A stretch of 24,802 bases of DNA from a virus: IMG/VR virus record IMGVR_UViG_3300007345_000260, positions 1 through 24,802 of that record. One strand, written 5' to 3'. The notes under the pieces were generated by a model. That model searched no databases, was not told the origin of the DNA, and was given only the letters and a program-made list of their open reading frames with translations. Made by a program: the position numbers and the translations under genes. Every line of letters starts with the position of its first letter. The stretch's first letter is position 1. This document shows, piece by piece, positions 14,653 through 22,367 of the stretch.

Positions 14653-14958
14653 ATGAAAACTTTTGAGGATTTAAGACAAGATACTCTTTTATGGGGAAAT
14701 AAGAGAGATCTTTTACACAGTAGTAATGCTTCTAAACAGTTTATGAAACTGATAGAAGAAGTTGGAGAACTTTCTAGAGCTATCTTAAAAGATGATAATG
14801 ATAAAATAGTAGATGGCATAGGAGACTCTTTAGTATGTATAATTATACTAGCCGAGCAGTTAGGTTATAATCCTGTCAAATGTCTTAACTCTGCTTATGA
14901 AGAGATTAAGAATAGAGAAGGGGAAACTGTAGACGGTGTCTTTATAAAAAACGATTAA
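14653..14958 (+). CDS. mazG: MazG-like nucleotide pyrophosphohydrolase
   Basis: A 101-residue single-domain protein of the all-alpha NTP pyrophosphohydrolase (MazG-like) superfamily. The metal-binding signature KLIEEVGELSRAI has Glu35, Glu36 and Glu39, and the second acidic site is VDGIGDSLV with Asp54 and Asp58; here Gly55 takes the place often held by Glu, as in a common phage subgroup. These enzymes hydrolyse nucleoside triphosphates to monophosphates, and phage forms are thought to adjust host nucleotide or alarmone pools or remove non-canonical dNTPs. It sits among small genes between helicase and replication block. Confidence 0.88.
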   Translation: MKTFEDLRQDTLLWGNKRDLLHSSNASKQFMKLIEEVGELSRAILKDDNDKIVDGIGDSLVCIIILAEQLGYNPVKCLNSAYEEIKNREGETVDGVFIKND

Positions 14959-14980
14959 TTAACTAAAAAACAATAATACC

Positions 14981-15247
14981 ATGTTAAAAATTTATTCAAG
15001 TTACGAAGAATTCCTTAAAAGAGAAGACAAGAACATAAATGGAGTTACTCAAGCTTTTTATGACTCCTTTAAAGGGAAAATAAGTCTTAAAAATTCTTAT
15101 GGGTGCTGGAATTGTAACAAATGTTATAATTGTTATGACTGTGTAAACTGTTATAACTGTGAAGTTTGTTTACAATGTGAGAACTGCAAAAACTGTATAG
15201 GGTTAATAGAGGAAAAAGACGTAGATGGAAACGACGAAAACTGGTAA
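14981..15247 (+). CDS. Cys-every-third-residue repeat protein
   Basis: An 88-residue protein with eleven Cys spaced exactly three residues apart, at positions 42, 45, 48, 51, 54, 57, 60, 63, 66, 69 and 72. Each step reads Cys-(aromatic or other)-(Asn, Asp, Lys, Gln or Val), most often C-Y-N. Period-three repeats can build a tight beta-helix or a helical metal-thiolate ladder. The first 41 residues look like a normal folded or helical head, and the tail is acidic. No signal peptide, so the Cys are probably reduced and could bind metal. It overlaps the next gene by 23 bases. Confidence 0.75.
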   Translation: MLKIYSSYEEFLKREDKNINGVTQAFYDSFKGKISLKNSYGCWNCNKCYNCYDCVNCYNCEVCLQCENCKNCIGLIEEKDVDGNDENW

Positions 15248-15674
15248 GACTTACTATAAAGACGTTGAAAAAAACTATTACTACATTTTAAATGAAAAAA
15301 ATAAATTAATTAAAACAGTAGATTTAACTAGGAAAGATTGTGTTATTTATATTTACTACAAAAAAAGCTCTAAAAAACCTTCTAATCAAATAAAGGTAGA
15401 TAAAGAATATTTTACTAGAGCTTTCTCTACTAAGATTAAGAATTTAAGACAGTTTCCTACGAAATATTATCAAAAGTCTTTCTATAAAGATAAGAATAAA
15501 TCTTATATAAAGACTAAGATTAAATGGGATGTACCCAGTGAAGTAGTTGTTTTAAACAATAACGAGTTATCTATTCCAGAGCCTTTATCTTGGAAAGATA
15601 AGTTAGAAAACTTTAAAACATTAATTGTATCTAGCTACAATAAAGTAGCAGATTATATAGAAGATTTAGATTAA
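15225..15674 (+). CDS. Lysine/tyrosine-rich hypothetical protein
   Basis: A 149-residue very basic protein in which Lys and Tyr dominate residues 1-110 (for example KTYYKDVEKNYYYIL), followed by a more acidic C-terminal 40 residues. Strand-like segments alternate with charged loops. It starts 23 bases inside the Cys-repeat gene and ends 2 bases before the next gene. DNA binding is plausible from charge, but no known fold is recognised. Confidence 0.65.
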   Translation: METTKTGKTYYKDVEKNYYYILNEKNKLIKTVDLTRKDCVIYIYYKKSSKKPSNQIKVDKEYFTRAFSTKIKNLRQFPTKYYQKSFYKDKNKSYIKTKIKWDVPSEVVVLNNNELSIPEPLSWKDKLENFKTLIVSSYNKVADYIEDLD

Positions 15675-15676
15675 AT

Positions 15677-16156
15677 ATGAAATTAGAAGATTTAAAAGAA
15701 CTGTGTGATCATCTCGGTTTCTTTTATCAAGCTGAAAACCTGGGTTTCGTTACGAATGTTGACGGAACCTGGGAATTGACAGAACTTGCTATGAGAGAAA
15801 TAGATTTTAAAAGCCCAGTAGAGGAAGAAGAACCTGAACTAATTCTAGAAGAATTAGTAGATAGGTATAGGGATTTATTCCCTAGAGGAGTTAAATCTGG
15901 AGGATATTATGTATCAGGAGATAAGAAATCTTGTCAGATGAAACTTAAAAGGTTTCTGAAAAAGTATAATTTCTCCGAACAAGAAATATTATCCGCTACA
16001 TCTAATTATGTAGAAAGGATGGCTGAACAAGGTTATCAATATATGCAATTAGCACATTTCTTTATAGAAAAGAATGGTGTATCTAATTTAGCTGCAGAAT
16101 GTGAGCAATTAAAAATAGATGATGTAGAGAAAGAGGGTAATTCTCAAACATTATAA
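15677..16156 (+). CDS. Hypothetical protein, possible helicase partner
   Basis: A 159-residue protein with an N-terminal 45-residue segment, an acidic linker (PVEEEEPELI, residues 46-55) and a C-terminal helical domain: YRDLFPRGVKSGG (63-75), MKLKRFLKKYNFSEQEIL (87-104), ATSNYVERM and YQYMQLAHFFIEK. Small helical proteins of this layout are common next to phage replicative helicases, where some load the helicase or link it to the replisome. The DnaB-like helicase starts only 2 bases downstream. The role is inferred from position and shape; I have no residue-level proof. Confidence 0.7.
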   Translation: MKLEDLKELCDHLGFFYQAENLGFVTNVDGTWELTELAMREIDFKSPVEEEEPELILEELVDRYRDLFPRGVKSGGYYVSGDKKSCQMKLKRFLKKYNFSEQEILSATSNYVERMAEQGYQYMQLAHFFIEKNGVSNLAAECEQLKIDDVEKEGNSQTL

Positions 16157-16158
16157 TT

Positions 16159-17154
16159 ATGTTAGAAACCATTATTAGAAATAGGATGAGGAGAGTAAAT
16201 GGTATGTCTAATAATATACCTTTTCCTTTTCCTAAAATAGAAAAGATTTTACCTGGTATAGAAAGAGAACAGATACATTATGTAACTGGAGGTACTGGTA
16301 CAGGTAAAACAAAATTAACAAAAAAACTTTATGTATTTACTCCCATAGAAGAAGCATTAAAAGATGATAATATAGATCTTAAAATAATATATTTTGCTTT
16401 AGAGGAATCTAGAGAAAGATTTGTTTTAAGTATGTATTCTTATTTTTTATACAAGTATTATGGGCTAGATAAAACTGTAAATCAGTTATTATCTATAGGA
16501 AAAGAAGAACTTACTATTTCTGAGATGGATCTAATTACTGAGATTACTCCTTTTATAGAGGATATATTAAAGTATATTGATATTGTAACAGAAGTAAGAA
16601 ATCCTACAGGCATATATTACCGTGTTAAATCTTTTTTAGATAAAACTGGTAAAACCTCTCACAAAATGAGAGAAATAGATGGAAAAGAAGTTAAGGTTAG
16701 AGATAAATATACTCCTGATCATGAGAATAGATATACTATTATTGTAGTAGATCACATGTCTTTATTGAGTACGGAGAAAGATTGTCCTACTTTACATTCT
16801 TCTATGTCTAGAATGTCTTCTACTTATTTCCTAGATTTAAGAGATTTTTATAAATGTACTTGTGTAGGAGTAGTACAGCAGATGGCTCAACAAGAAAGTG
16901 TAGATCACTTTAAGTACAACAAAATAGAGCCTTCTTTACAAGGTATAGCAGACAATAAGACTATAACGAGAGATGCAAATAAAGTATTTGGTTGTTTTTT
17001 ACCAGCTAGATATGATTTAGGCACTTACAGAAAAGTTAAAGTTACAAATAATTTATTCTCTTTTTCTATTATCAAAAATAGAGAAGGGTTATCAAATATT
17101 CACCTTCTATTAGACTTTACGGGTTCAGTAGGAGATTACTCAGAATTTAAATAA
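16159..17154 (+). CDS. dnaB: DnaB-like replicative helicase (RecA-fold core)
   Basis: A 331-residue SF4-type helicase lacking the N-terminal domain of bacterial DnaB. After a short leader, IHYVTGGTGTGKTKL carries Walker A (44-51). ALEESRERF (80-88) matches the motif 1a Glu region, IIVVDH (194-199) is Walker B, VVQQMAQQES (238-247) is motif 3 and IIKNREG (304-310) is motif 4 with the arginine that contacts nucleotide. It should form hexamers that unwind DNA 5' to 3' ahead of the polymerase. Its neighbours (RecA-like ATPase, primase, UDG) support a replication block. The insertion near 160-190 is highly charged and unlike the core. Confidence 0.87.
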   Translation: MLETIIRNRMRRVNGMSNNIPFPFPKIEKILPGIEREQIHYVTGGTGTGKTKLTKKLYVFTPIEEALKDDNIDLKIIYFALEESRERFVLSMYSYFLYKYYGLDKTVNQLLSIGKEELTISEMDLITEITPFIEDILKYIDIVTEVRNPTGIYYRVKSFLDKTGKTSHKMREIDGKEVKVRDKYTPDHENRYTIIVVDHMSLLSTEKDCPTLHSSMSRMSSTYFLDLRDFYKCTCVGVVQQMAQQESVDHFKYNKIEPSLQGIADNKTITRDANKVFGCFLPARYDLGTYRKVKVTNNLFSFSIIKNREGLSNIHLLLDFTGSVGDYSEFK

Positions 17155-17159
17155 AAACT

Positions 17160-17912
17160 ATGTTACCTAAAGAAAAAATTAAACCGACTTCTTTTAATCC
17201 TAGAAAACTAATTATTTACTCTAAGCCTAAAGTAGGTAAAACTACTTTTGCTTCTCAATTAGAGAATAATTTAATTCTAGATTTTGAGAATGGTACTGAT
17301 TATGTAGAAGCTCTAAAGATTAATGTTAATTCCATTACTGCTTTAGAAAACATAATAGAAGAAATTAAAAAAGCAGGTAAGCCATATAAGTACATTACTC
17401 TAGATACTATTAGTTCTTTAGAGGCAATGTGTGAATGGACTGCTACAAGAAATTATATGCTAACTAGTGTGGGAGCTAGGTTTAATAGAGTAATAGGTAA
17501 AGCAAGTAGAGCTCCAGGAGATAACTTTCTTCCTTTTAATAAATGGGAGTCAGTTCTTACTTTACCTCATGGTACTGGTTATTACTATCTTAGAAAAGAA
17601 ATACTAAGAATTATAGATTTAGTGGCTAGTGTATGTGACAGTCTAATTATACTTGCTCACGTTAAGAATACTTTTGTAGACTCAGATACTACTAAAGTAG
17701 ATGTTAAAGAATTAGACTTAACAGGGAAATTGAAAAAAATTGTAACTTTAAATGCTGATGCAACTGGTTATATGCATATTTCTAATAAAGGAGAAAGAAA
17801 GATTACTTTTATTTCTTCTGAATTAGATGATGCAGGTTCTAGATGCCCACATTTAGCAAATAAAGTTATAGATCCTGACTGGAATTTAATCTTTGACGAT
17901 GCAAAAACCTAA
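17160..17912 (+). CDS. RecA-fold phage ATPase (AAA_24/Sak4-like)
   Basis: A 250-residue P-loop protein of the phage nucleotide-binding type. Walker A is YSKPKVGKTTF (20-30), followed by LILDFENGTDYV (38-49), which is the usual second strand of AAA_24/Sak4-like proteins. Walker B is YITLDT (78-83). A later strand SLIILAHVK holds the sensor His, and GKLKKIVTLNADATGYM matches the C-terminal region of the family. Sak4-like proteins promote single-strand annealing with an SSB partner in phage recombination. It starts 5 bases after the helicase gene, and a candidate SSB lies two genes downstream. Confidence 0.85.
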   Translation: MLPKEKIKPTSFNPRKLIIYSKPKVGKTTFASQLENNLILDFENGTDYVEALKINVNSITALENIIEEIKKAGKPYKYITLDTISSLEAMCEWTATRNYMLTSVGARFNRVIGKASRAPGDNFLPFNKWESVLTLPHGTGYYYLRKEILRIIDLVASVCDSLIILAHVKNTFVDSDTTKVDVKELDLTGKLKKIVTLNADATGYMHISNKGERKITFISSELDDAGSRCPHLANKVIDPDWNLIFDDAKT

Positions 17913-18276
17913 TATAAATAAATCAAAACTTAAAATAGAATATGAGATACTAGGAGCAAAAGGTGTTTCTAGTCAAATTAATATGAGAGAAAATATATAT
18001 CTTATATTAAGCCTCATAAAATTTAAAAATGGAATGTCTTCTTCAAAAGAAGTAGAAGAAATTAGAAAAGTATTAGAAATAGAAGTTAAAAGTAGAAGCT
18101 TCTTGAAACTTTATAAAGACAATTTTGTTTTTAATAAAGATGCTTTTTGGAAAGTGTCTGAAACTTTTCATATAGGCGGAGTCTCCAAAAAAGAAGATGA
18201 TGAGGCTCAAATATTACATTTGATTGAAAAACTTAAAACAGAACTTTCAGAGATAATCTCTGAGTTAATTAATTAA
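17899..18276 (+). CDS. Hypothetical protein
   Basis: A 125-residue charged, mainly helical protein. ATG 17899 is chosen over a TTG two codons upstream. Helix-like regions at about 26-65 and 100-125 (ending in a Leu/Ile-rich heptad pattern, LIEKLKTELSEIISELI) suggest a C-terminal coiled coil for self- or partner-association. It overlaps the RecA-like gene by 14 bases. No family recognised. Confidence 0.65.
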   Translation: MQKPNINKSKLKIEYEILGAKGVSSQINMRENIYLILSLIKFKNGMSSSKEVEEIRKVLEIEVKSRSFLKLYKDNFVFNKDAFWKVSETFHIGGVSKKEDDEAQILHLIEKLKTELSEIISELIN

Positions 18277-18306
18277 TTTTTAAACTACAATAAAAATAAA
18301 AATATT

Positions 18307-18864
18307 ATGTATAACTTATCAAAAGAACTTAGACTAACTGTTGACTTTCCAGTAAAAATTAATGAAGATGTATACTTACATGACGCTATGTTCGTTAAAA
18401 GTGAAAAATTCCAAGGAATTAGTTTCATATTTAGAAAAGATGATGAAGAATCAGGTCAATTACAAGAATTAAAATATATGTTGTATGATGTGAATCCTAA
18501 AAGCATTCCATCTTGGACTACCTTAGAAAAAGAAATTCATACTTTGAAATCTAGAGTTTACCATATTTTGGAAAACTTCTATGATCCAGAAGATATTAAA
18601 ATAGATGCTGATAACTTCGAAGATATGGCTTCGAAAGTTATCTTTTTATTGAAAGATGGTCCTATTAAAGATAGGACTACATTTAGTTTAAAATTGATTT
18701 ATAACAAAAGTTTTGAAAAGATCATTTTACCTGCAAGAGGTCACGTAATTAAATCTGATAAAGTTAATTACGAGTTATCTTATACAGACTGGGAGAAAGA
18801 AAACTATCTTCTTCCTGAAGAATTAGATGACGATGATACTTCCTTTGGAGGAGATGTAATTTAA
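18307..18864 (+). CDS. Candidate phage single-stranded DNA-binding protein
   Basis: A 185-residue protein whose N-terminal 55 residues read as consecutive beta-strands, followed by a helical insert (about 70-120), more strands (FSLKLIYNKSFEKIILPARG, about 126-145) and an acidic tail, EELDDDDTSFGGDVI. An acidic C-terminus on a beta-rich body is typical of SSBs, where the tail recruits replication partners. The gene is the last in a block with helicase and Sak4-like ATPase, and is followed by a strong terminator, fitting high-level expression. No SSB-specific motif can be proven by eye. Confidence 0.6.
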   Translation: MYNLSKELRLTVDFPVKINEDVYLHDAMFVKSEKFQGISFIFRKDDEESGQLQELKYMLYDVNPKSIPSWTTLEKEIHTLKSRVYHILENFYDPEDIKIDADNFEDMASKVIFLLKDGPIKDRTTFSLKLIYNKSFEKIILPARGHVIKSDKVNYELSYTDWEKENYLLPEELDDDDTSFGGDVI

Positions 18865-18878
18865 TTTAAGTGTTTTAG

Positions 18879-18909
18879 CCCCTACTATTAATTTAGTAGG
18901 GGTTTTTTT
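18879..18909 (+). terminator. Strong rho-independent terminator ending the replication block
   Basis: CCCCTACTA (18879-18887) pairs perfectly with TAGTAGGGG (18894-18902) around a 6-base loop, and seven T residues follow (18903-18909). It lies 14 bases after the candidate SSB gene and is the strongest terminator in the window. Confidence 0.95.
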
Positions 18910-18916
18910 GTATATA

Positions 18917-18924
18917 TAATTTTG
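18917..18924 (+). promoter_or_regulatory. Possible Bacteroidetes-type -7 promoter element
   Basis: TAATTTTG matches the Bacteroidetes -7 consensus TAnnTTTG. It sits between the terminator and the amidoligase ATG at 18932, where a new transcript must start if termination is efficient. No TTTG lies at the usual -33 distance, and the start point would fall almost on the ATG, implying a near-leaderless message. AT-rich DNA makes chance matches easy. Confidence 0.3.
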
Positions 18925-18931
18925 TATAGTA

Positions 18932-19663
18932 ATGAATATCACTATCGGAACAGATCCAGAATTTTTTGTAGTAGATACTATGGGAAAATATATTCCCCCT
19001 AAATTTGTGACTAAAGGAACTAAGAAAATTCCTCAAAGATACTCAAAAGGGGTGATTCATCAAGATGCTGCTGCTGTAGAATTTAGCATTCTTCCTTGCG
19101 ATAATGCAGAAGACTTTAGTGCTAATATCCAAGAAGCATTAGATAGTATTTTTATTAATCCTTATTTTAAAATGTATCCTTATACATCTATAAAATTAGA
19201 TGATCAAATTATTTCAATGGATTCTTCTTTATCAGAAGTAGGATGCCAACCTGATTATAAATTTATTGAAAGTAAAAGGGTAAAAAGAAAATTAACTTAT
19301 AACAATACTAATTGGAGAATGGCAGGAGGTCATATTCATATTGGTATAGGATTTATTAAAAGTGATTCTTTATTAGAGCAAATTATTACAGACTTAGATA
19401 ATAAATTTATGTCTTGGTATAGAGAGCAAGATTTTTATCATGCTGAGACTGAGGCAATTAGAGAAGCACATTATGGAGATAATGGAGTATTTAGACAAAA
19501 GAAATACGGATTAGAATACAGAACTCCTTCTATGGCTTGGATTAAAACTCATGAAGATAGAGTTAATGTATTTAATAAAATTTATGAAATTGTAAAACCT
19601 TACTCATGTATAGTTTCGGAGGAGAAGGAAAAGAGAGATATTGCTACTACGAGAATATCTTAG
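18932..19663 (+). CDS. Glutamine-synthetase-like amidoligase (COOH-NH2 ligase type 2)
   Basis: A 243-residue enzyme of the phage amidoligase family (phiEco32-like COOH-NH2 ligase type 2), which uses a glutamine-synthetase-like fold to join a carboxyl to an amine with ATP. Signatures in order are GTDPEFF (6-12, metal-binding Glu10), HQDAAAVEFS (43-52, with Asp45 and Glu50), GGHIHIG (132-138) and LEYRTPSMAW (194-203). All expected acidic and His residues are present. The family is predicted to make peptide or amide links on metabolites or proteins. It is the first gene after the terminator, and its last 58 bases overlap the primase gene, so its expression is coupled to replication genes. Confidence 0.9.
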   Translation: MNITIGTDPEFFVVDTMGKYIPPKFVTKGTKKIPQRYSKGVIHQDAAAVEFSILPCDNAEDFSANIQEALDSIFINPYFKMYPYTSIKLDDQIISMDSSLSEVGCQPDYKFIESKRVKRKLTYNNTNWRMAGGHIHIGIGFIKSDSLLEQIITDLDNKFMSWYREQDFYHAETEAIREAHYGDNGVFRQKKYGLEYRTPSMAWIKTHEDRVNVFNKIYEIVKPYSCIVSEEKEKRDIATTRIS

Positions 19664-20631
19664 ATTATGTAAGTGAGATTAAAATAATCTCATTTTACAT
19701 GAAACAACCGATTAGGTATAACAATAGTTATAGATCACCTTTAAGAGAGGATAGAAAGCCTTCTATTGCTTTTTATCCTGCTCGAGAAGGGTATAAAGAA
19801 GGAAGAATGATGGACTTCAGTAGACCTGGTTCACCTATTCTAATACTTACTTTTATAAAAAAACTTCTAAAAAAGAAGAATTATGCTGATGCTTTAGACC
19901 AAATTAACTATGATTTTGATATAGGATTGTTCTATCTAAATGGACATCCTCCTAAGAATAAGTTTGATGGTTATACTGGACAAGTAGATGAAAACCAATC
20001 TTCTAATAGTTATTCAGATGCTAGAAGCCATATTCAAGAATTCACAAAAAGAGATGAAATCTTTTGGAATAACTTTGGCATTAGCTTAGATACTTTAAAG
20101 AAATTTAATGTTTTCTCTACTAGAAAAGTGTTAATGCCTAGTGGAACTACTTTAGTATATTCTATAAGTAACCCTATTTACACTTATTCTTTTAGTAATA
20201 AAACTAAAAAAATATATTTACCTTTAAATAAAATAGGTGCTAGATTTTTAGGTTTTGGTCCTACTCCTCTCCAAGGTTATGATCAACTTCCAGAAAAAGG
20301 AGAATTACTAATTGTAACTAAATCTATGAAAGATGTTATGTTACTTTATGAATTAGGTTACAATGCAGTTGCACCTAATAGTGAATCTACGGGTATAGAT
20401 TCTTCTGTATTTGAAGACCTTAAAAAGAGATTTAATAAAATTGTGTTATTTTACGACAATGATGAAGCAGGTATTAAAGCTTCTAATGTCTTCTCTGAAA
20501 TATATAATATACCATATATGATGTTAGATCCTAGTGATGCTAAAGATATATCTGATTATTATTATTATAATGTGAGAAGTCACAATAGTTGTAAAGAAAA
20601 AGTTAAAAAATTATTAGAAGATGTTATATAA
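19606..20631 (+). CDS. DnaG-like TOPRIM primase, divergent active site
   Basis: A 341-residue primase-type protein. The N-terminal region ILDYVSEIKIISFYM...YRSPLREDRKPSIAF (18-56) matches the CHC2-side of phage primases but has no zinc-binding Cys/His set. The TOPRIM domain has LLIVTKSMKDVMLLYELG (234-251) and IVLFYDNDEAG (279-289, DxD motif), then a closing DAKDISDYY (311-319). The Glu normally found at the first TOPRIM strand (vEG--D) is replaced by Thr238, a TK-KD variant seen in some phage primases; Glu260 may compensate. ATG 19606 overlaps the amidoligase by 58 bases; no better start was found. It would prime lagging-strand synthesis with the DnaB-like helicase. Confidence 0.83.
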   Translation: MYSFGGEGKERYCYYENILDYVSEIKIISFYMKQPIRYNNSYRSPLREDRKPSIAFYPAREGYKEGRMMDFSRPGSPILILTFIKKLLKKKNYADALDQINYDFDIGLFYLNGHPPKNKFDGYTGQVDENQSSNSYSDARSHIQEFTKRDEIFWNNFGISLDTLKKFNVFSTRKVLMPSGTTLVYSISNPIYTYSFSNKTKKIYLPLNKIGARFLGFGPTPLQGYDQLPEKGELLIVTKSMKDVMLLYELGYNAVAPNSESTGIDSSVFEDLKKRFNKIVLFYDNDEAGIKASNVFSEIYNIPYMMLDPSDAKDISDYYYYNVRSHNSCKEKVKKLLEDVI

Positions 20632-21271
20632 AAAATGGCAAACATATTTAGAACCGTTTGAAAACACTGAAGAGGGTAAACTATATCTTAATAACTTATA
20701 TAAAGTAGTTATAAAGAATAGAAAGTTAGTTTGCCCTTCTTTGAATAATGTATTTAGAATATTTGATTTGTGTACTCCTGAAGAAATTAAAGTAGTAATA
20801 CTTGGCCAGGATCCTTATCATTCTATCTACAAAGGACAAAAGGTAGCTAATGGTGTTGCATTCGGTAGTCATATAGAAGGATTTATGCCACCTTCTTTAA
20901 AGAATATCTCTAATCAGTTAGAGAAAACTGTTGGAAAAGGTTTAGAATCATCTGATTTAGACTATTTAGTAGAACAAGGTGTATTCTTAATGAATACTTC
21001 TTGGACTGTAAACATAGGTAAACCAGGTTCACACGTTTATATGTGGAAAGACTTCACAAAAGAAGTTTTAAAAATTATTAACAAAGAAGCAGAAAACAGA
21101 GAAATAATTTCTTTATTGTGGGGAAGACATGCACAATCTTTTAAAGAAGATTTGTCTAATACTACTATAATTGAAAATTCTCATCCTTCTCCTTTTAGTT
21201 TTAATAAAACAGATAAACCATTTACTGATTTAGATTTCAGTAAAATAAACGGGATAAAATGGCACAGATAA
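20621..21271 (+). CDS. ung: Uracil-DNA glycosylase, family 1
   Basis: A 216-residue UNG enzyme of usual length. The water-activating loop is GQDPYH (62-67, Asp64), followed by PPSLKNI (90-96), the uracil-specificity segment VFLMNTSWTV (121-130, Asn125), ISLLWGRHAQ (163-172) and the DNA-intercalation loop HPSPFSF (188-194, catalytic His188). All catalytic residues are intact. It removes uracil from DNA, so this phage probably does not use uracil in place of thymine. It overlaps the primase gene by 11 bases and the next gene by 13. Confidence 0.96.
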   Translation: MLYKKWQTYLEPFENTEEGKLYLNNLYKVVIKNRKLVCPSLNNVFRIFDLCTPEEIKVVILGQDPYHSIYKGQKVANGVAFGSHIEGFMPPSLKNISNQLEKTVGKGLESSDLDYLVEQGVFLMNTSWTVNIGKPGSHVYMWKDFTKEVLKIINKEAENREIISLLWGRHAQSFKEDLSNTTIIENSHPSPFSFNKTDKPFTDLDFSKINGIKWHR

Positions 21272-21567
21272 TAGATCATAAAAATTATAAAAAATATCCT
21301 AGAGATTTTAAAAAGAATTTTAAAAAAATATTTAAGATATCTTTTATATCCTCTGATGGAATTATTATTACTAGTGATGATGATATTAACTTAGAATATC
21401 TAAAACTATTTGATACTTTCTATGAAGTATTTATACAGTTAAGATCTAGAAGATCTAATAATTTAGATTTAAATTGGAATGATTTCTGTCAGTTTATTTA
21501 TGATTTAAACACTAATTTTTATTATTTCATTGAAGAGAAAAAATGCGGGATATGCATAAACCGTTAA
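21259..21567 (+). CDS. Small hypothetical protein
   Basis: A 102-residue protein with a strongly basic N-terminus (KNYKKYPRDFKKNFKKIFK, residues 8-26), an acidic DDDIN turn, and a helical aromatic C-terminal half. Two Cys form a CGIC pair near the end (residues 97-100), overlapping the next gene's start by 25 bases. It lies between UDG and the ATP-grasp ligase in a continuous overlapping run. No family recognised. Confidence 0.6.
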   Translation: MAQIIDHKNYKKYPRDFKKNFKKIFKISFISSDGIIITSDDDINLEYLKLFDTFYEVFIQLRSRRSNNLDLNWNDFCQFIYDLNTNFYYFIEEKKCGICINR

Positions 21568-22367
21568 GAAGAAGAGCAAGAGGATATTTTGGTATAACAC
21601 AGCCATCTTATTCTAAATTAACTAGAGACTTTCCTGCTAAGAAGATTAGACAGTTGACTGGAGGACACTCTAAAGTCTTATTAAGATTTGGTTATTCTGG
21701 AAATTTTCCTGTTACAGATGATGAAGGTTATATCTTTGTAAACAGCAGAGAAAGTATTAATATTGCTAAGAACAAAAGCAAGACTAAAGAGTTGCTTAAA
21801 GAATTAGGAATACCTACCCCTAATTGGGCTATTTTAAGCGATTTAAGAGACTTTTATTCTTTACGCTTCCCTTTATATTCTAAAACATTTTACGGCTCTA
21901 GAGGGCGTGGAATGGTCTTTATAGAAAATGAAGAAAAGCTTAAAGAACATTACGAAAACCATGACTCTTCAATAGGTAGAATTATAGAAGAGAGATGTAA
22001 TTATGTTAGAGAATATGGGATTCATGTTTCTAGTGCTAGTGGTATTTTTCATGCTGTCAGAAAGATGTTGAAATCTGAAGCAGAAGATAGATGGTTTAGA
22101 AATAGTAATAACTGTGTTTTCTATTTAGAAGACAATGAACATTTTAACAAACCAGAATGCTGGGAAGAGATAGAAACTCAATTACTGAGATTTATGGATA
22201 AAACTGGGTTAGATATAGGAAGATTCGATGTCAAAGTAAATAACTCTGGTAAATTATTTAGTGTATTAGAGGTTAATACTTCTCCTTCTATTGAAGGAGA
22301 AATAGTTTATAATAAATACAAAAGAGAACTGGAAAAAATAATAATATGTGCGGCATCGCAGGTATAA
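21543..22367 (+). CDS. RimK-like ATP-grasp ligase
   Basis: A 274-residue ATP-grasp ligase. Visible elements are the NKSKTKELLKELGIPTPNW segment (77-95), YSKTFYGSRGRGMVFI (112-127, ATP-binding Lys114 and the Gly-rich loop), IIEERCNYVREYGIHV (147-162), GRFDVKV (226-232) and EVNTSPSIEG (243-252, metal-binding Glu243 and Asn245). These match RimK/glutamate-ligase types, which join amino acids or peptides to a carboxyl through an acyl phosphate. The first 20 residues are basic. It overlaps the GAT-II gene by 22 bases, so both are probably made together. The substrate is not shown by the sequence. Confidence 0.9.
   Translation: MRDMHKPLRRRARGYFGITQPSYSKLTRDFPAKKIRQLTGGHSKVLLRFGYSGNFPVTDDEGYIFVNSRESINIAKNKSKTKELLKELGIPTPNWAILSDLRDFYSLRFPLYSKTFYGSRGRGMVFIENEEKLKEHYENHDSSIGRIIEERCNYVREYGIHVSSASGIFHAVRKMLKSEAEDRWFRNSNNCVFYLEDNEHFNKPECWEEIETQLLRFMDKTGLDIGRFDVKVNNSGKLFSVLEVNTSPSIEGEIVYNKYKRELEKIIICAASQV

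Noticed and set aside
14981-15247. CRISPR-like or other DNA repeat in the Cys-codon region
   Set aside because: The periodicity is at the protein level (TGT/TGC every nine bases) with varied bases between; there are no spaced identical repeats.
20621-21271. Uracil-substituted phage DNA suggested by the presence of UDG-related genes
   Set aside because: The phage encodes an intact UDG rather than a UDG inhibitor, which would destroy uracil-containing phage DNA. The MazG-like protein alone does not support uracil DNA.
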